Origin: Actinomycetota bacterium
GTDB taxonomy: Bacteria; Actinomycetota; Actinomycetes; Streptosporangiales; Streptosporangiaceae
Direction of reading: 5' to 3'
DNA: 64,000 nt
Assembly: GCA_003168255.1 (NCBI GenBank)
Contig: PMSU01000100.1
Coordinates: 1-64,000, forward strand
Shown here in pieces: positions 1-7,763 of the stretch. Every line of letters begins with the position of its first letter. Position 1 is the stretch's first letter. The notes below the pieces were generated by a model. The model was not told where the DNA came from and ran no database searches. It saw nothing but the letters and a program-made list of their open reading frames with translations. A program made the position numbers and the translations under genes.

Positions 1-245
1 AGTCGTGGCTCACGGGGTCGGTGGTGCCGGTGTGACGGGAGTGATCCGGTCGGCCGGGTCCGCAGTCACCGCACGATCGTCCGGGATCAGGAAACGACGG
101 TTTATTCCACGACGTGTCCTACTGGTTATTTCGCCGGGCCTTGGGCGGGCGGAGACTGGGGGCAGCAGGCCCAGATGCCTGGCGATCGGCGCGGGGCCGT
201 CGACGCCGGCAGCCGGACGCATTCCTTGAGAAACAGGAGCCGATC

Positions 246-1202
246 GTGGCGAGGGAACTGAGCAGCTTAGCGAGGCTAGCCGTGGCCGCTGGCGGGATGG
301 CGGTGATCGCGGGACTGGCGGCGCCGCCGGCCGTGGCCGGGCCAGTGGCGCAGGCCCGATCCCTGGCTGGGGCTACCTGGATCATCACGCCGGGCGGGAA
401 CGTGACCGGCTCCGCTGGCAAGACCACCCTGAAGGACAAGAGCACCAGCACCAGCCTCTCATGCTCATCGTCGGACATTGCGGCGACGCTGAAGAGCGGC
501 AGCGGCCAGACCAGCCCCATCGGGCAGATCACGTCGGTGACCTTGAGCAACTGCACCGGCCCGGACGGCCTGGTCTTCACCGCGACCACGTCGGCCTCGC
601 CCAGCAACCCCTGGCCGCTGAACACGAGCACCTACTCCAGTGGCGTGACCCACGGAACCATCACCAACATCCAGGCCAGCATCAGCGGCGCCGGGTGCAG
701 CGCGACCGTAGCTGGCACCACGTCCACGACGTCCGGCCAGGTGACGGTCACCTACACCAATAGCACGGCCATCTTGAAGGTCAGCGGCGGCACCTTGCAC
801 ATCTGGAACGTCAGCGGCTGCTTCGGCCTGATCAACAACGGCGACGCCGCGACGTTCACCGCCGCCTACACGGTCGCACCCGCCGAGGCCATCACGAAAA
901 AGCCAGATGTCGCCTTTACCATCCCGGTCAAGGTCGGCGGCACGACGACCGAGCAAATCACCAACTTTCCCGGGACCGGACCCTTCACCTGGGGAAATTT
1001 CACCTGGGACACCCCCCCGGGGCCGCCCGGGGCAGCGACTGTCAAGCCAGGTTTCCCGGTCAATGGCGACCTCCAGATCGTTCCCCCCAACGGGGGCTGG
1101 CCCAACATGCCCGGCACCTACAAGCTCGTCGGCAGCTACACCGATAGCGCCAACCCGAAGGCGACCAGGACCGTGGAGATCACCATCAAGATCCAGAAGT
1201 GA
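246..1202 (+). CDS. Secreted protein of unknown function
   Basis: A 318-residue protein. I chose the GTG at 246 because AGGAG lies six bases before it (235-239); longer reading to 114 has no such site. Residues 1-33 form a typical Sec signal peptide (basic start, Ala/Val/Gly-rich core, AVAGP cleavage region). The mature part is Ser/Thr/Gly-rich, beta-strand-like, with four spaced Cys residues that could form disulfides, and a Pro/Gly-rich C-terminal third. I recognise no catalytic motif. It looks like the exported beta-rich proteins common in actinomycetes, but no family assignment is made. It is convergent with the DUF2867 gene downstream. The 245 bases before it show nothing else I can support. 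Confidence 0.75.
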   Translation: MARELSSLARLAVAAGGMAVIAGLAAPPAVAGPVAQARSLAGATWIITPGGNVTGSAGKTTLKDKSTSTSLSCSSSDIAATLKSGSGQTSPIGQITSVTLSNCTGPDGLVFTATTSASPSNPWPLNTSTYSSGVTHGTITNIQASISGAGCSATVAGTTSTTSGQVTVTYTNSTAILKVSGGTLHIWNVSGCFGLINNGDAATFTAAYTVAPAEAITKKPDVAFTIPVKVGGTTTEQITNFPGTGPFTWGNFTWDTPPGPPGAATVKPGFPVNGDLQIVPPNGGWPNMPGTYKLVGSYTDSANPKATRTVEITIKIQK

Positions 1203-1300
1203 TCAGCACGATGCCTCCGATCCCGACCTGGTCACCTGACGCCGACGATGACGGCCGCCCGGTGCGCGGCAACTCCCCTCTCGCTTGCCCCTGGCGCGGC

Positions 1301-1774
1301 TCAGACGTGCTCGGGCTCGGACAAAAGCATCGGCATCCTGCTGAGCACATACCGCGCTACGGCGCGATGCAAGGGAGCGGTCGCAGCCCAAATCGCCCGG
1401 CCGCCGATTCCATTGAGCTGGATCAGCGTCGCGACCATGACCTGGCCCGGCGGGGTCAGGCACACAATCCGGGGCGTGCCGAGGATGCCGCCGCCGTTGC
1501 CGAGGACAGCCTCCTCGGAATCATTGCGCAGCACGTCCCAGCCGATCATGTGACCCGGTGAGTCCGCCTGCGCCAGATGTAGACCCAGCGCCCGGTGGAC
1601 GAGCCGTACGGCGTTGAACAAGGCTGGCGAGGCGGTGACCGAAAGGCGGAGCCATTCCTCCGGTGTTCGTCGTACCGGGACGTCAACGGCGAACGCGTCG
1701 GCATAGTCGACGCGCTCGAGCCCGGCGAGTTCACGGGCCCGCAGCGGCACGGGCACCTGTGCAACCTGAAACAT
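1301..1774 (-). CDS. DUF2867 family protein
   Basis: A 157-residue protein starting at an ATG with a strong AGGAGG site a few bases upstream. The sequence resembles DUF2867 proteins: a conserved Trp near residue 41, a GWDVLRND stretch in the middle, and a hydrophobic RIVCLTPPGQVMVATLIQ strand. These proteins belong to the SRPBCC/polyketide-cyclase-like world and their function is not established. It is transcribed divergently from the TetR regulator at 1843, and the shared 68-base gap holds two palindromic operators, so it is most likely the regulated target of that repressor. Confidence 0.7.
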   Translation of the reverse strand: MFQVAQVPVPLRARELAGLERVDYADAFAVDVPVRRTPEEWLRLSVTASPALFNAVRLVHRALGLHLAQADSPGHMIGWDVLRNDSEEAVLGNGGGILGTPRIVCLTPPGQVMVATLIQLNGIGGRAIWAATAPLHRAVARYVLSRMPMLLSEPEHV

Positions 1775-1800
1775 CGCTGCCTCCTCGCACTCAATTCCTG

Positions 1801-1829
1801 TACGGTCCGTATAGTCTTTACGGACCGTA
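1801..1829. promoter_or_regulatory. Paired palindromic operator for the TetR regulator
   Basis: Two 11-base palindromes, TACGGTCCGTA (1801-1811) and TACGGACCGTA (1819-1829), lie in the divergent gap between the DUF2867 gene and the TetR gene. Each is a perfect palindrome around its central base and the two are reverse complements of each other, so the whole 29-base block is also symmetrical. Both are followed by TAGT. Centre-to-centre spacing is 18 bases. TetR repressors usually bind such sites as one or two dimers. The site is 14 bases from the regulator start, so it should cover its promoter. Confidence 0.75.
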
Positions 1830-1842
1830 TAGTATTATCTCC

Positions 1843-2418
1843 GTGCCGACAAGAGGCCGCCCGCGCGACCCAGCCATCAGCGAGGAGATCCTCACCGCCA
1901 CTCGCGACCTGCTCGTCGAGGTCGGCTACGCGAACCTGTCGATGGAAGCGGTGGCGGCGCGCGCCGGGGTCAGCAAGCCGACGCTGTATCTGCGCTATCC
2001 CACGCGGGCCGTGCTGGTCTTTGAGTCGGTCTTCGGCAAGACGAAGGCCAGGGCCATCCCGGACCATGGCAGTATCCGGGCTGACTTGCAGGAGGCTTAC
2101 GACTGGTTGGTGGAAGAGTTCACCGCCCCCGAGGCCCGGGCGGCTATAGCTGGGCTGCTGGCGGAGATAGCCGCAAGCCCGGAACTGGCCCAGCTCATTC
2201 GCACGGTCGTCATCGGGCCTGAGTACGGGCGGGTGCGGGGCCAGCTCGAACTTGCGCAGGCACGCGGCGAGATCCGTGCCGATGCCGATCTGGACCTCGT
2301 CATCGACGCATTCATCGGGACCGCGTTCGTGCGGGTGACCCTCCTCGACCACTCCGTCGACCACGCCTATAGCAAGCGTCTGGTCGACTTGCTCATCGAC
2401 GGCGCGAGAGCCCGCTGA
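1843..2418 (+). CDS. TetR/AcrR family transcriptional regulator
   Basis: 191 residues from the GTG at 1843, the first start after the operator. The N-terminus (TRGRPRDPAISEEIL) leads into a standard TetR helix-turn-helix at about residues 25-45 (MEAVAARAGVSKPTLYLRYP), followed by the all-helical ligand-binding/dimerisation domain of the C-terminal-16 type (AIAGLLAEIAASPEL). No Shine-Dalgarno is obvious before the GTG, which sits shortly after the operators, so the message may be leaderless or nearly so. It probably represses itself and the divergent DUF2867 gene. The ligand is unknown. Confidence 0.88.
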   Translation: MPTRGRPRDPAISEEILTATRDLLVEVGYANLSMEAVAARAGVSKPTLYLRYPTRAVLVFESVFGKTKARAIPDHGSIRADLQEAYDWLVEEFTAPEARAAIAGLLAEIAASPELAQLIRTVVIGPEYGRVRGQLELAQARGEIRADADLDLVIDAFIGTAFVRVTLLDHSVDHAYSKRLVDLLIDGARAR

Positions 2419-2433
2419 GCTGCTGTATTGCGC

Positions 2434-2725
2434 TGGATCCAGTCCAGGATTCCCAACCGGCACCGACCTGCGCAGCCGACCCCGCTGTTCTGGGTCAATG
2501 TCGCCAGGAAGAACAAGGCGGTCTCCCGGTACCTGGCGGCCGGGCGCCTGCGCGACGACTGGCACACCCTGTCCCTGGTCAATTGCATGGACCACGACGA
2601 CTGGCGATCCCATAGCGAACCGCGCGCCCTGGACGGCTACGCCGAGCTGCTCATCGTCGACGAAGCCGACCGGCTCAAACCCCCGCCCTGGAGCAGCTAC
2701 ACGACAAATACGAAGGCCATCAAGC
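2434..2725 (+). pseudogene. Remnant of a transposition-type AAA ATPase
   Basis: The reading frame from about 2434 gives a sequence (TPLFWVNVARKNKAVSRYL ... DDWHTLS ... ELLIVDEADRLK) that resembles the Walker B part of TniB/IstB-like AAA ATPases, the helper proteins of Mu/Tn7/IS21-type transposons. VDEAD is the Walker B motif. After this motif the homology jumps to the next frame (LEQLHDKYE around 2690-2716). No Walker A segment or start is present. It is therefore a 5'-truncated, frameshifted fragment. Family assignment rests on motif resemblance only. Confidence 0.5.
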
Positions 2726-2786
2726 GCAGCCGATACGGCCGCGCCAAACTCGACCTCCTCCGAAGATCATCCGCTGCGCGGAATAG
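2703..2786 (+). pseudogene. Possible C-terminal scrap of an ISL3-like transposase
   Basis: Directly abutting the ATPase remnant, the frame reads NTKAIKRSRYGRAKLDLLR, which resembles the conserved C-terminal end of ISL3-family transposases (typically NTKxKxIKRxMYGRAxFDLLRxR). A shift into the neighbouring frame then continues KIIRCAE before a TAG at 2784-2786. If correct, two different mobile-element scraps are fused here. The fragment is only about 28 residues, so this is a tentative call. Confidence 0.35.
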
Positions 2787-2997
2787 ACCAACATCACCAT
2801 CCGTGGGGGCTTCCCGGGCGGTTTCCACCACCTCGCTGGTGATGGTGTTCAGGTTGTTGATCCTCCGGATGCGGGCGATCTGGTCGGTGCCCGAAGCGGG
2901 CTCACATCACCGTTCCGCATCCTTGCCCCCGCGGCCAAGCCGTGACCACCAGCGTTAGCTGGCGGCGATGCGGGATGTTCAGCGTCGTTTGGCATGG

Positions 2998-3245
2998 CTA
3001 CGGGCTGTAGGCGGAGACGAGCGGCGGGTTCCACTGCCCCTCGTAGACCACCCAGCAGGCCACCGCGGGCGAGCAGTAGGTGGTCCCGGCGCCGTTGCCT
3101 GCGGTCCACAGCGGAGTGCAGGTCTTCGGGGTGCCGGAGCAGCCGGTGGTGCCGGCCGCGCTGAAGGCGTAGAGCTGGCCGCCGCCCCGGAGGGCGGCGA
3201 TGGTGGCGGTCGCCGACGCCGAGTCTGTCGATGTCGCAGCATGGT
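2998..3245 (-). pseudogene. C-terminal remnant of a PQQ-like beta-propeller protein
   Basis: On the minus strand a frame without a start codon ends at a TAG (2998-3000). It reads ALRGGGQLYAFSAAGTTGC, then TPKTCTPLWTAGNGAGTT and ends in VVYEGQWNPPLVSAYSP. The pattern GxLYAFSAAGTTGCSGTPKTCTPLWTA is the repeat blade of secreted outer-membrane-assembly/PQQ-like propeller proteins frequent in actinomycetes. Only about one and a half blades survive and nothing upstream continues the frame, so this is a truncated gene. A further protein-like stretch (DQIARIRRINNLNTITSEVV) lies on the same strand near 2830-2900 but I cannot place it. Confidence 0.55.
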
Positions 3246-3542
3246 AACCCAGCGGCGTGCTTGCCGGAGACCGGGCGGGGGGGCGACCGGGTGTTAATCG
3301 TGCTCGCTGGCCGTACGACGCGGCCCTGGACGCGCCTGCGTCCGTCCGGGAATGGAGACATTCCCGGACACCCTAGCCACCATCCACGACACCATCCGCA
3401 AACCCATGTCCAGAAAGCCGCCGGCATCCCAGGGGCAGGAACATCAGGAGATCCGGGACTGTCGTGGAGCCTGAGCTAATCAGACCAGCCAGGACAGCGA
3501 CATTCGAGTGGGTCGCCTGTGACGGTCGAATAGGCCAGCCAG

Positions 3543-3590
3543 AGAAAGGGGCGAGCAGGTGATCGCGCGATCACCTGCTCGCCCCTTTCT
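3543..3590. repeat. 48-bp perfect loopless palindrome
   Basis: The left arm (3543-3566) and right arm (3567-3590) are exact reverse complements with no spacer; the centre is GATCGCGCGATC and the outer ends are AGAAAGGGG / CCCCTTTCT. It lies in the gene-free stretch 3246-3683, between debris and the 3' end of the beta-helix gene. It could act as a bidirectional terminator or be a mobile-element or recombination site. The T-rich end is short. I see no gene in the remaining bases of this gap. Confidence 0.8.
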
Positions 3591-3683
3591 GGGTGCGTAC
3601 GCCCGCAAACCCACCATGAGTTGATCTTAGGTTGGGACTCGTTTCGCCGGGATGCGCCGGCCCCGCTGATGGCCCGGCGGCCG

Positions 3684-4988
3684 CTAACCGCTTGTCACGG
3701 TCAGGGTTGCGGTACCGGTGGACGTGGCGTAGCCGTCACCACCGGAGTAGGTTCCGGTCACGGTGTCGGTCCCCACCGGGGCGTTGGTGGCTCCGCAGGC
3801 GGCGACGCCACCGGACAAGACGGCCGTGCACAGGCTGGTGGAGCCGGTGGTGAACGAGATCGTCCCGGTCGGCGTGTCGGTGCCCGACTGGGGGGTCACG
3901 ACAGCCAGGTAGGCGACCTGGGTGCCAGCGGTGACGGTGGCCGGGGTCAGGGTCACCGAGGTTGTGGTGGGGTTGGTGTAAGCCGCTTCTACCGCTCCGA
4001 TAGTGCAGCCGGTCTCGCCTTGCCCGGGCCGGGTGTCGCCGCGCTGGTCGGTGGCTGGGCAGACCGCGACCCCCGCCAAGGGGAGGGTGGGATTGGGCAT
4101 CACATTGGCGGCCGGGCTGGTGGCGCCGGGCAGCATGGTCTGCGTCGGGCCGCCGTTGCTGGCGAGGGGACCGAGGAGTGGGTTCTGGTTCACCAGGTCG
4201 GTCGCGGCGGTGAACTTGCAGTCGGTGCCGGTCTTGTCGTTGGTCAGGTTGTATCCGGCACTGCCGAGGCTTCCAGCGGATGCGTCGCAGTTGCGCCCTT
4301 TGGTGTTGTCAGCCACGATCGTGGCGCCCAGGGTAGCGGTGCCGTCGCTGTAGATGCCGCCGCCGGTGTTCCCCGAGATGGTGCTGGCGATGACCGTCAT
4401 CGTCGCGTAGTTTCCAATGCCGCCCCCAGCGTCGCTGTCGCCCGAGTTCTTCGCGACAGTGCTGTCGACGACGGTCATGGTGCCGCTTTCGTTCCAGATT
4501 CCGGCGAATTCATACCCTCCCTTATTCCCCGACACGGTGCTATCGGTGAGCGTGAGGGTGCCATTGTTGAGGATGCCACGAGTCCCGTCCTCGATAGTCA
4601 GGTCGTTGAGAGTTACGCCGCCAGCATTGGCGGTGACGACAGCTCCGTTCGCCGTCCCGTCGAGGACCCCAGGCGAGCCGGCCGGGCCGCCGGGCCAGGT
4701 GGTGATGGTGACCGGGTGCGAGATGGACAGGTGGTCGTCGATCGTGCCGGATACCTCGATGGTGGCGCCGGTGGCGGCCTTGGTGAGGGCGTAGCTGACG
4801 GTGGCGCAGGGACTCGCCGACGTGCAGGTGCCGCTGTTTTTACCGCCATGCGACACGTATAAGGTCGTCGCCGTCGCGGCTTGGGCCGTGATGGGGGCGA
4901 AAACGCCCAGGAGGGCGGCGCTCGTGAGCGTTGCCGTTATGAGTGTCAGCGTCCCCACCGCTCGCCAGCCACTTCGCATCGATTTCAT
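3684..4988 (-). CDS. Secreted beta-helix protein with choice-of-anchor Q and Ig-like domain
   Basis: 434 residues from the ATG at 4988, preceded by AAAGGGG; a longer frame exists but would place a non-signal extension ahead of the signal peptide. Residues 1-38 form a long Sec signal peptide (MKSMRSGWRAVGTL then an Ala/Leu core, AQAAT cleavage). Residues ~45-240 look like a right-handed parallel beta helix (repeated LTLTDSTVSGN / MTVIASTISGN-type turns). The GYNLTNDKTGTDC ... NPLLGPLASNGGPTQT segment is the choice-of-anchor Q signature. The last ~90 residues resemble a bacterial Ig-like repeat (TSVTLTPATVTAGTQV ... PTGTISFTTG ... YSGGDGYATSTG). Likely a cell-surface or exported carbohydrate-binding or adhesin-like protein; the exact role is unknown. 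Confidence 0.82.
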   Translation of the reverse strand: MKSMRSGWRAVGTLTLITATLTSAALLGVFAPITAQAATATTLYVSHGGKNSGTCTSASPCATVSYALTKAATGATIEVSGTIDDHLSISHPVTITTWPGGPAGSPGVLDGTANGAVVTANAGGVTLNDLTIEDGTRGILNNGTLTLTDSTVSGNKGGYEFAGIWNESGTMTVVDSTVAKNSGDSDAGGGIGNYATMTVIASTISGNTGGGIYSDGTATLGATIVADNTKGRNCDASAGSLGSAGYNLTNDKTGTDCKFTAATDLVNQNPLLGPLASNGGPTQTMLPGATSPAANVMPNPTLPLAGVAVCPATDQRGDTRPGQGETGCTIGAVEAAYTNPTTTSVTLTPATVTAGTQVAYLAVVTPQSGTDTPTGTISFTTGSTSLCTAVLSGGVAACGATNAPVGTDTVTGTYSGGDGYATSTGTATLTVTSG

Positions 4989-5247
4989 GTCTGCCCCTTT
5001 TGGTTCGCAGTCCCGCCTTGGTGGCGGAGCAGTAGACCCAGCGTGAGCCCGGCCGGAGCTTGACGGCAGGGGCCGGACGGCCCCGTCGAGCACACCAGGT
5101 GTGGGCCGATCGGCCCCATTCACCAACGGGAGGCCGGTCATATCGGGCCAGGGAGGGGCCGGCCAGCCTCGTTCTACAGCGACATAGGCCGCCCGGCGGG
5201 GTCAGCCAGGCTCGCGCCAGTGCTGCTCGTGCTCGCCGGCGTCTAAC

Positions 5248-5486
5248 ACCGCGAGCGATTCCGCTGGCAGCGAGGCCGCCGCACTGGCCGGGGACGAACG
5301 TCGCGAGGTGATGCGCGCGCTGCGGCGACTGCCCGCCCGGCATCGCGAGGTGCTGGTGCTCCGGTTCTACCTGGATGAGTCGGAGGCCGAGATCGCCGGG
5401 GCATGAAAATCACCCAGAGCACCGTCCGGTCTACCGCGCACCGGGGACTAACGGCTCTTGGCTGCTCGCTTGGAGGCAAGTCATGA
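5248..5486 (+). pseudogene. Decayed ECF sigma factor, region 4 only
   Basis: The frame from 5248 reads AALAGDERREVMRALRRLP, ARHREVLVLRFYLDESEAE, IAGA then stops at 5404-5406. One base back the frame resumes at 5403 with MKITQSTVRSTAHRGLTALG, exactly the rest of a sigma region 4 helix-turn-helix, ending at TGA 5484-5486. A single-base deletion near 5402 explains the break, and region 2 is gone. The layout matches the intact gene at 5722, including a 4-base overlap with a downstream partner remnant. It is therefore a dead paralogue. Confidence 0.75.
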
Positions 5487-5710
5487 CCGAGATCGAAGAC
5501 CGGGCTCCGCTCGGCTGTGCATGACACCGCCGAGGAGATCGCCCCGGCCAGCATCCCGCCGCTCTCGCTGACGGTGCCGCGGCGACGCCGCATGCCCGCA
5601 TCCAGGCCAGGCCGGCCAAAGCTAAGACCGCGATCCAGGCAACCGGCGCATCCCGGCCAGACCCGCCGAAGCTGGGACTGCGATCCAGGCAACTTTCGAG
5701 GCGGCTGAAC
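5483..5710 (+). pseudogene. 5' remnant of the decayed sigma factor's membrane partner
   Basis: An ATG at 5483 overlaps the stop of the sigma remnant in an ATGA arrangement. It starts MTEIEDRAPLGCA and stops, but one frame over the sequence continues VHDTAEEIAPASIPPLSLTV and a basic stretch, which mirrors the N-terminus of the intact partner at 6297 (MNTLEDRLRATAQAVVDVI ... PPLHL then Arg-rich). The transmembrane segment and extracytoplasmic part are missing. Together with the preceding remnant this is a duplicated sigma/partner operon that has decayed. Confidence 0.6.
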
Positions 5711-5721
5711 GTCTCTGAAGT

Positions 5722-6300
5722 GTGGGAGTCGACATCGTAGGTCTCGCCCGCCCTCCCGGTCTCCTCGAGATCAGCCCTGACCTGGCCAGGGTGCCGGATC
5801 CTCGCGACTTCGCTGACGCCGACCAGGCGGTGACCGCCTTGTACCAGGCGCACGCTGTGGGCCTGATACGGCTGGCCTTCGTCATGCTCGGCGACAGGCC
5901 GACCGCCGAGGACGTGGTACAGGAGGCGTTCTGCGGGCTGTACCGGCGCTGGTCGCACCTGACCGACCCGGCGAAATCGCTGCCCTACGTGCGCTCGGCG
6001 GTGCTGAACGGATGCCGCTCGGTGATCCGCCAGCGGGCCAGGCGTGATGGCCGGGTAGCAGCCGAGCCGCCCGCCGCCTCGGCGGAAACCGACGCGCTCA
6101 TCGGCGAGGAGCACCGCGCAGTGCTCGCGGCGCTGCGCCTGCTGCCGCCACGGCAGCGCGAGGCGCTCGTGCTCCGCTTCTTCCTCGACCTCGACGAGCC
6201 CGAGATCGCCCGGTCAATGGGCATCAGCCGGGGCACCGTCAAGTCCACCGTTTCCCGCGGCATTGCCGCGCTGGGGCAGATCCTCGGGGAAGACCGGTGA
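5722..6300 (+). CDS. ECF RNA polymerase sigma factor, SigE-like family
   Basis: 192 residues. Region 2 covers about residues 35-105 (VTALYQAHAVGLIRLAFVML ... AEDVVQEAFCGLYRRW ... SAVLNGCRSVIRQ), a short linker follows, and region 4 covers about 130-190 (LLPPRQREALVLRFFLDLDE, EIARSMGISRGTVKSTVSRG). The GTG at 5722 has no Shine-Dalgarno but matches the start of the truncated relative at 10679, and both are preceded four bases earlier by GTCTCTG, which supports this start. It overlaps the membrane partner at 6297 by four bases, so the two form an operon. It directs RNA polymerase to unknown stress or envelope promoters. Confidence 0.88.
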   Translation: MGVDIVGLARPPGLLEISPDLARVPDPRDFADADQAVTALYQAHAVGLIRLAFVMLGDRPTAEDVVQEAFCGLYRRWSHLTDPAKSLPYVRSAVLNGCRSVIRQRARRDGRVAAEPPAASAETDALIGEEHRAVLAALRLLPPRQREALVLRFFLDLDEPEIARSMGISRGTVKSTVSRGIAALGQILGEDR

Positions 6301-7676
6301 ACACGCTCGAAGATAGGCTGCGGGCCACCGCCCAGGCGGTGGTGGACGTGATACCAGCGGGCAGCGCGCCGCCGCTGCACCTGGCTGGGCCGCAGCGACG
6401 GCGCTGCCGGGGCGGCCGGCTCCGACTGAGCGGGCGGCGAGGATGGGCCGACTGGATAGCACCGATAGGCGCCGCCGCCGCCGTAGTTGCCGTCACGGCG
6501 GTCTCGCTGGCCGCCACCCATGGGTGGCTCCGGCCGGGTGAAGCGGGCGCCGCAGCCGGGCCGGCTGGTACCCCGGCCTACTACGTCAGCGTCGCCTCCT
6601 CGTGGCATGCCGGCGGCGACGCGGCGGTCAAGTCCACGGCAACCGGCCGCACGCTGGCACGTGTCTCCGCGCCCAGGCCCTTCTCGAGCTTCACTCTCGT
6701 GACCGCTGCCGCCGACGACGGCACGTTCGTGCTCGCCGCTCAGGGGGCGGCTGCGGAACTCCGCGACATGCAGCGGTCGCCGGGGCTAGTCAGGACACAG
6801 CCAATTGCGCTCAACGCACTCGCCGCGGCCAGCACCACCAGCGCGACCTGGGCGACCAACCTGCCGGGCATGGCGGCCGACGACTTGCAGCAGCAGATGA
6901 CTAGCAGGACCACGGTCACGCAATTCTTCATGTTGCGCATCGACTCCGCACCGAGCGCGCCCCGGCTAAGCGCGTTGCCCGTTCCGCTGGAGTCCCAGCC
7001 GGTGACCGGCGCCGCGCTATCACCGGACGGCAGGAAGCTCGCCGTGGCCCTCGCGTCGCCGGGACAGCTGACGATCCAGGTCATCACCCTGGCCACGGGA
7101 TCGGTGCGAACATGGCGGGGCGAGACCTGGAAGACGCCCAGCCTGCAACCGGACAGTCATCCCTCGATCAATACCCTCTCCTGGACAGCCGACGACCGGA
7201 TGCTCGCGTTCGACTGGCAGGGTCCGTCCACTGAAAAACCGGGCCAGCACGTGCCGCTCGATCTTTCTGTTAGCGAACTGAGCACTAACGCCCCCGGGAG
7301 CAACTTGGCGGCGGATAGCATTCCCGTATTTCCGGCCGGATACCTGATCCATTATCCCGGTAACGCGATCGTGGCCCCGGATGGCAAGCTGATCATTGGC
7401 AGCCCGCTGTCAGGGCTGGTGCCGAACGTCCGTCCGACGGACACGCAGTACTCGACGCACAGCCCCTACACGGTGCGCTCGCTCTGGAACTTCACGGGAT
7501 CTGCGGACCGGGTGCTGTGGACCAACGCCACCGGCAGCGTGCTGATCATCGCTACCGGATTCGGGTCGCGAGACGGCATGGTCGGCGTCCTCACCCGACG
7601 CGGCCTCATCCCGCTTCGCAGCCTGGGGGTGCCTTATTCGGCATTGGTAGCCAATTCCGGAGAAATCGCCTGGTAG
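6297..7676 (+). CDS. Membrane-anchored propeller-like partner of the ECF sigma factor
   Basis: 459 residues, translationally coupled to the sigma gene through a GTGA overlap. Residues 1-50 are cytoplasmic and basic, residues ~53-75 form one transmembrane helix (IAPIGAAAAVVAVTAVSLAA), and the rest is extracytoplasmic. The outer part has WD40/PD40-like strands (TGAALSPDGRKLAVALASPG, TLSWTADDRMLAFDW, AIVAPDGKLIIGS), suggesting a beta propeller. No zinc anti-sigma HxxxCxxC motif is present in the N-terminus. By position it should be the membrane sensor or anti-sigma factor controlling the sigma factor, but that is an inference from context. Confidence 0.75.
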   Translation: MNTLEDRLRATAQAVVDVIPAGSAPPLHLAGPQRRRCRGGRLRLSGRRGWADWIAPIGAAAAVVAVTAVSLAATHGWLRPGEAGAAAGPAGTPAYYVSVASSWHAGGDAAVKSTATGRTLARVSAPRPFSSFTLVTAAADDGTFVLAAQGAAAELRDMQRSPGLVRTQPIALNALAAASTTSATWATNLPGMAADDLQQQMTSRTTVTQFFMLRIDSAPSAPRLSALPVPLESQPVTGAALSPDGRKLAVALASPGQLTIQVITLATGSVRTWRGETWKTPSLQPDSHPSINTLSWTADDRMLAFDWQGPSTEKPGQHVPLDLSVSELSTNAPGSNLAADSIPVFPAGYLIHYPGNAIVAPDGKLIIGSPLSGLVPNVRPTDTQYSTHSPYTVRSLWNFTGSADRVLWTNATGSVLIIATGFGSRDGMVGVLTRRGLIPLRSLGVPYSALVANSGEIAW

Positions 7677-7763
7677 CCCACCGCTTAACTGCCCGCCTAG
7701 CACGGCGCGATCCGCCACGGCAGTATGGAGCCCGGATACCGGCGGGCAAAGGAGGCGGCGGGC

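Noticed and set aside
3621-4862. 413-residue plus-strand frame opposite the beta-helix gene
   Set aside because: Gly/Arg/Val-rich shadow of the minus-strand gene, which has a signal peptide and recognisable domains.
4995-5050. tRNA-like GGTTCGCAGTCCCG segment
   Set aside because: It recalls a T-loop sequence but no acceptor, D-arm or anticodon arm can be folded around it.
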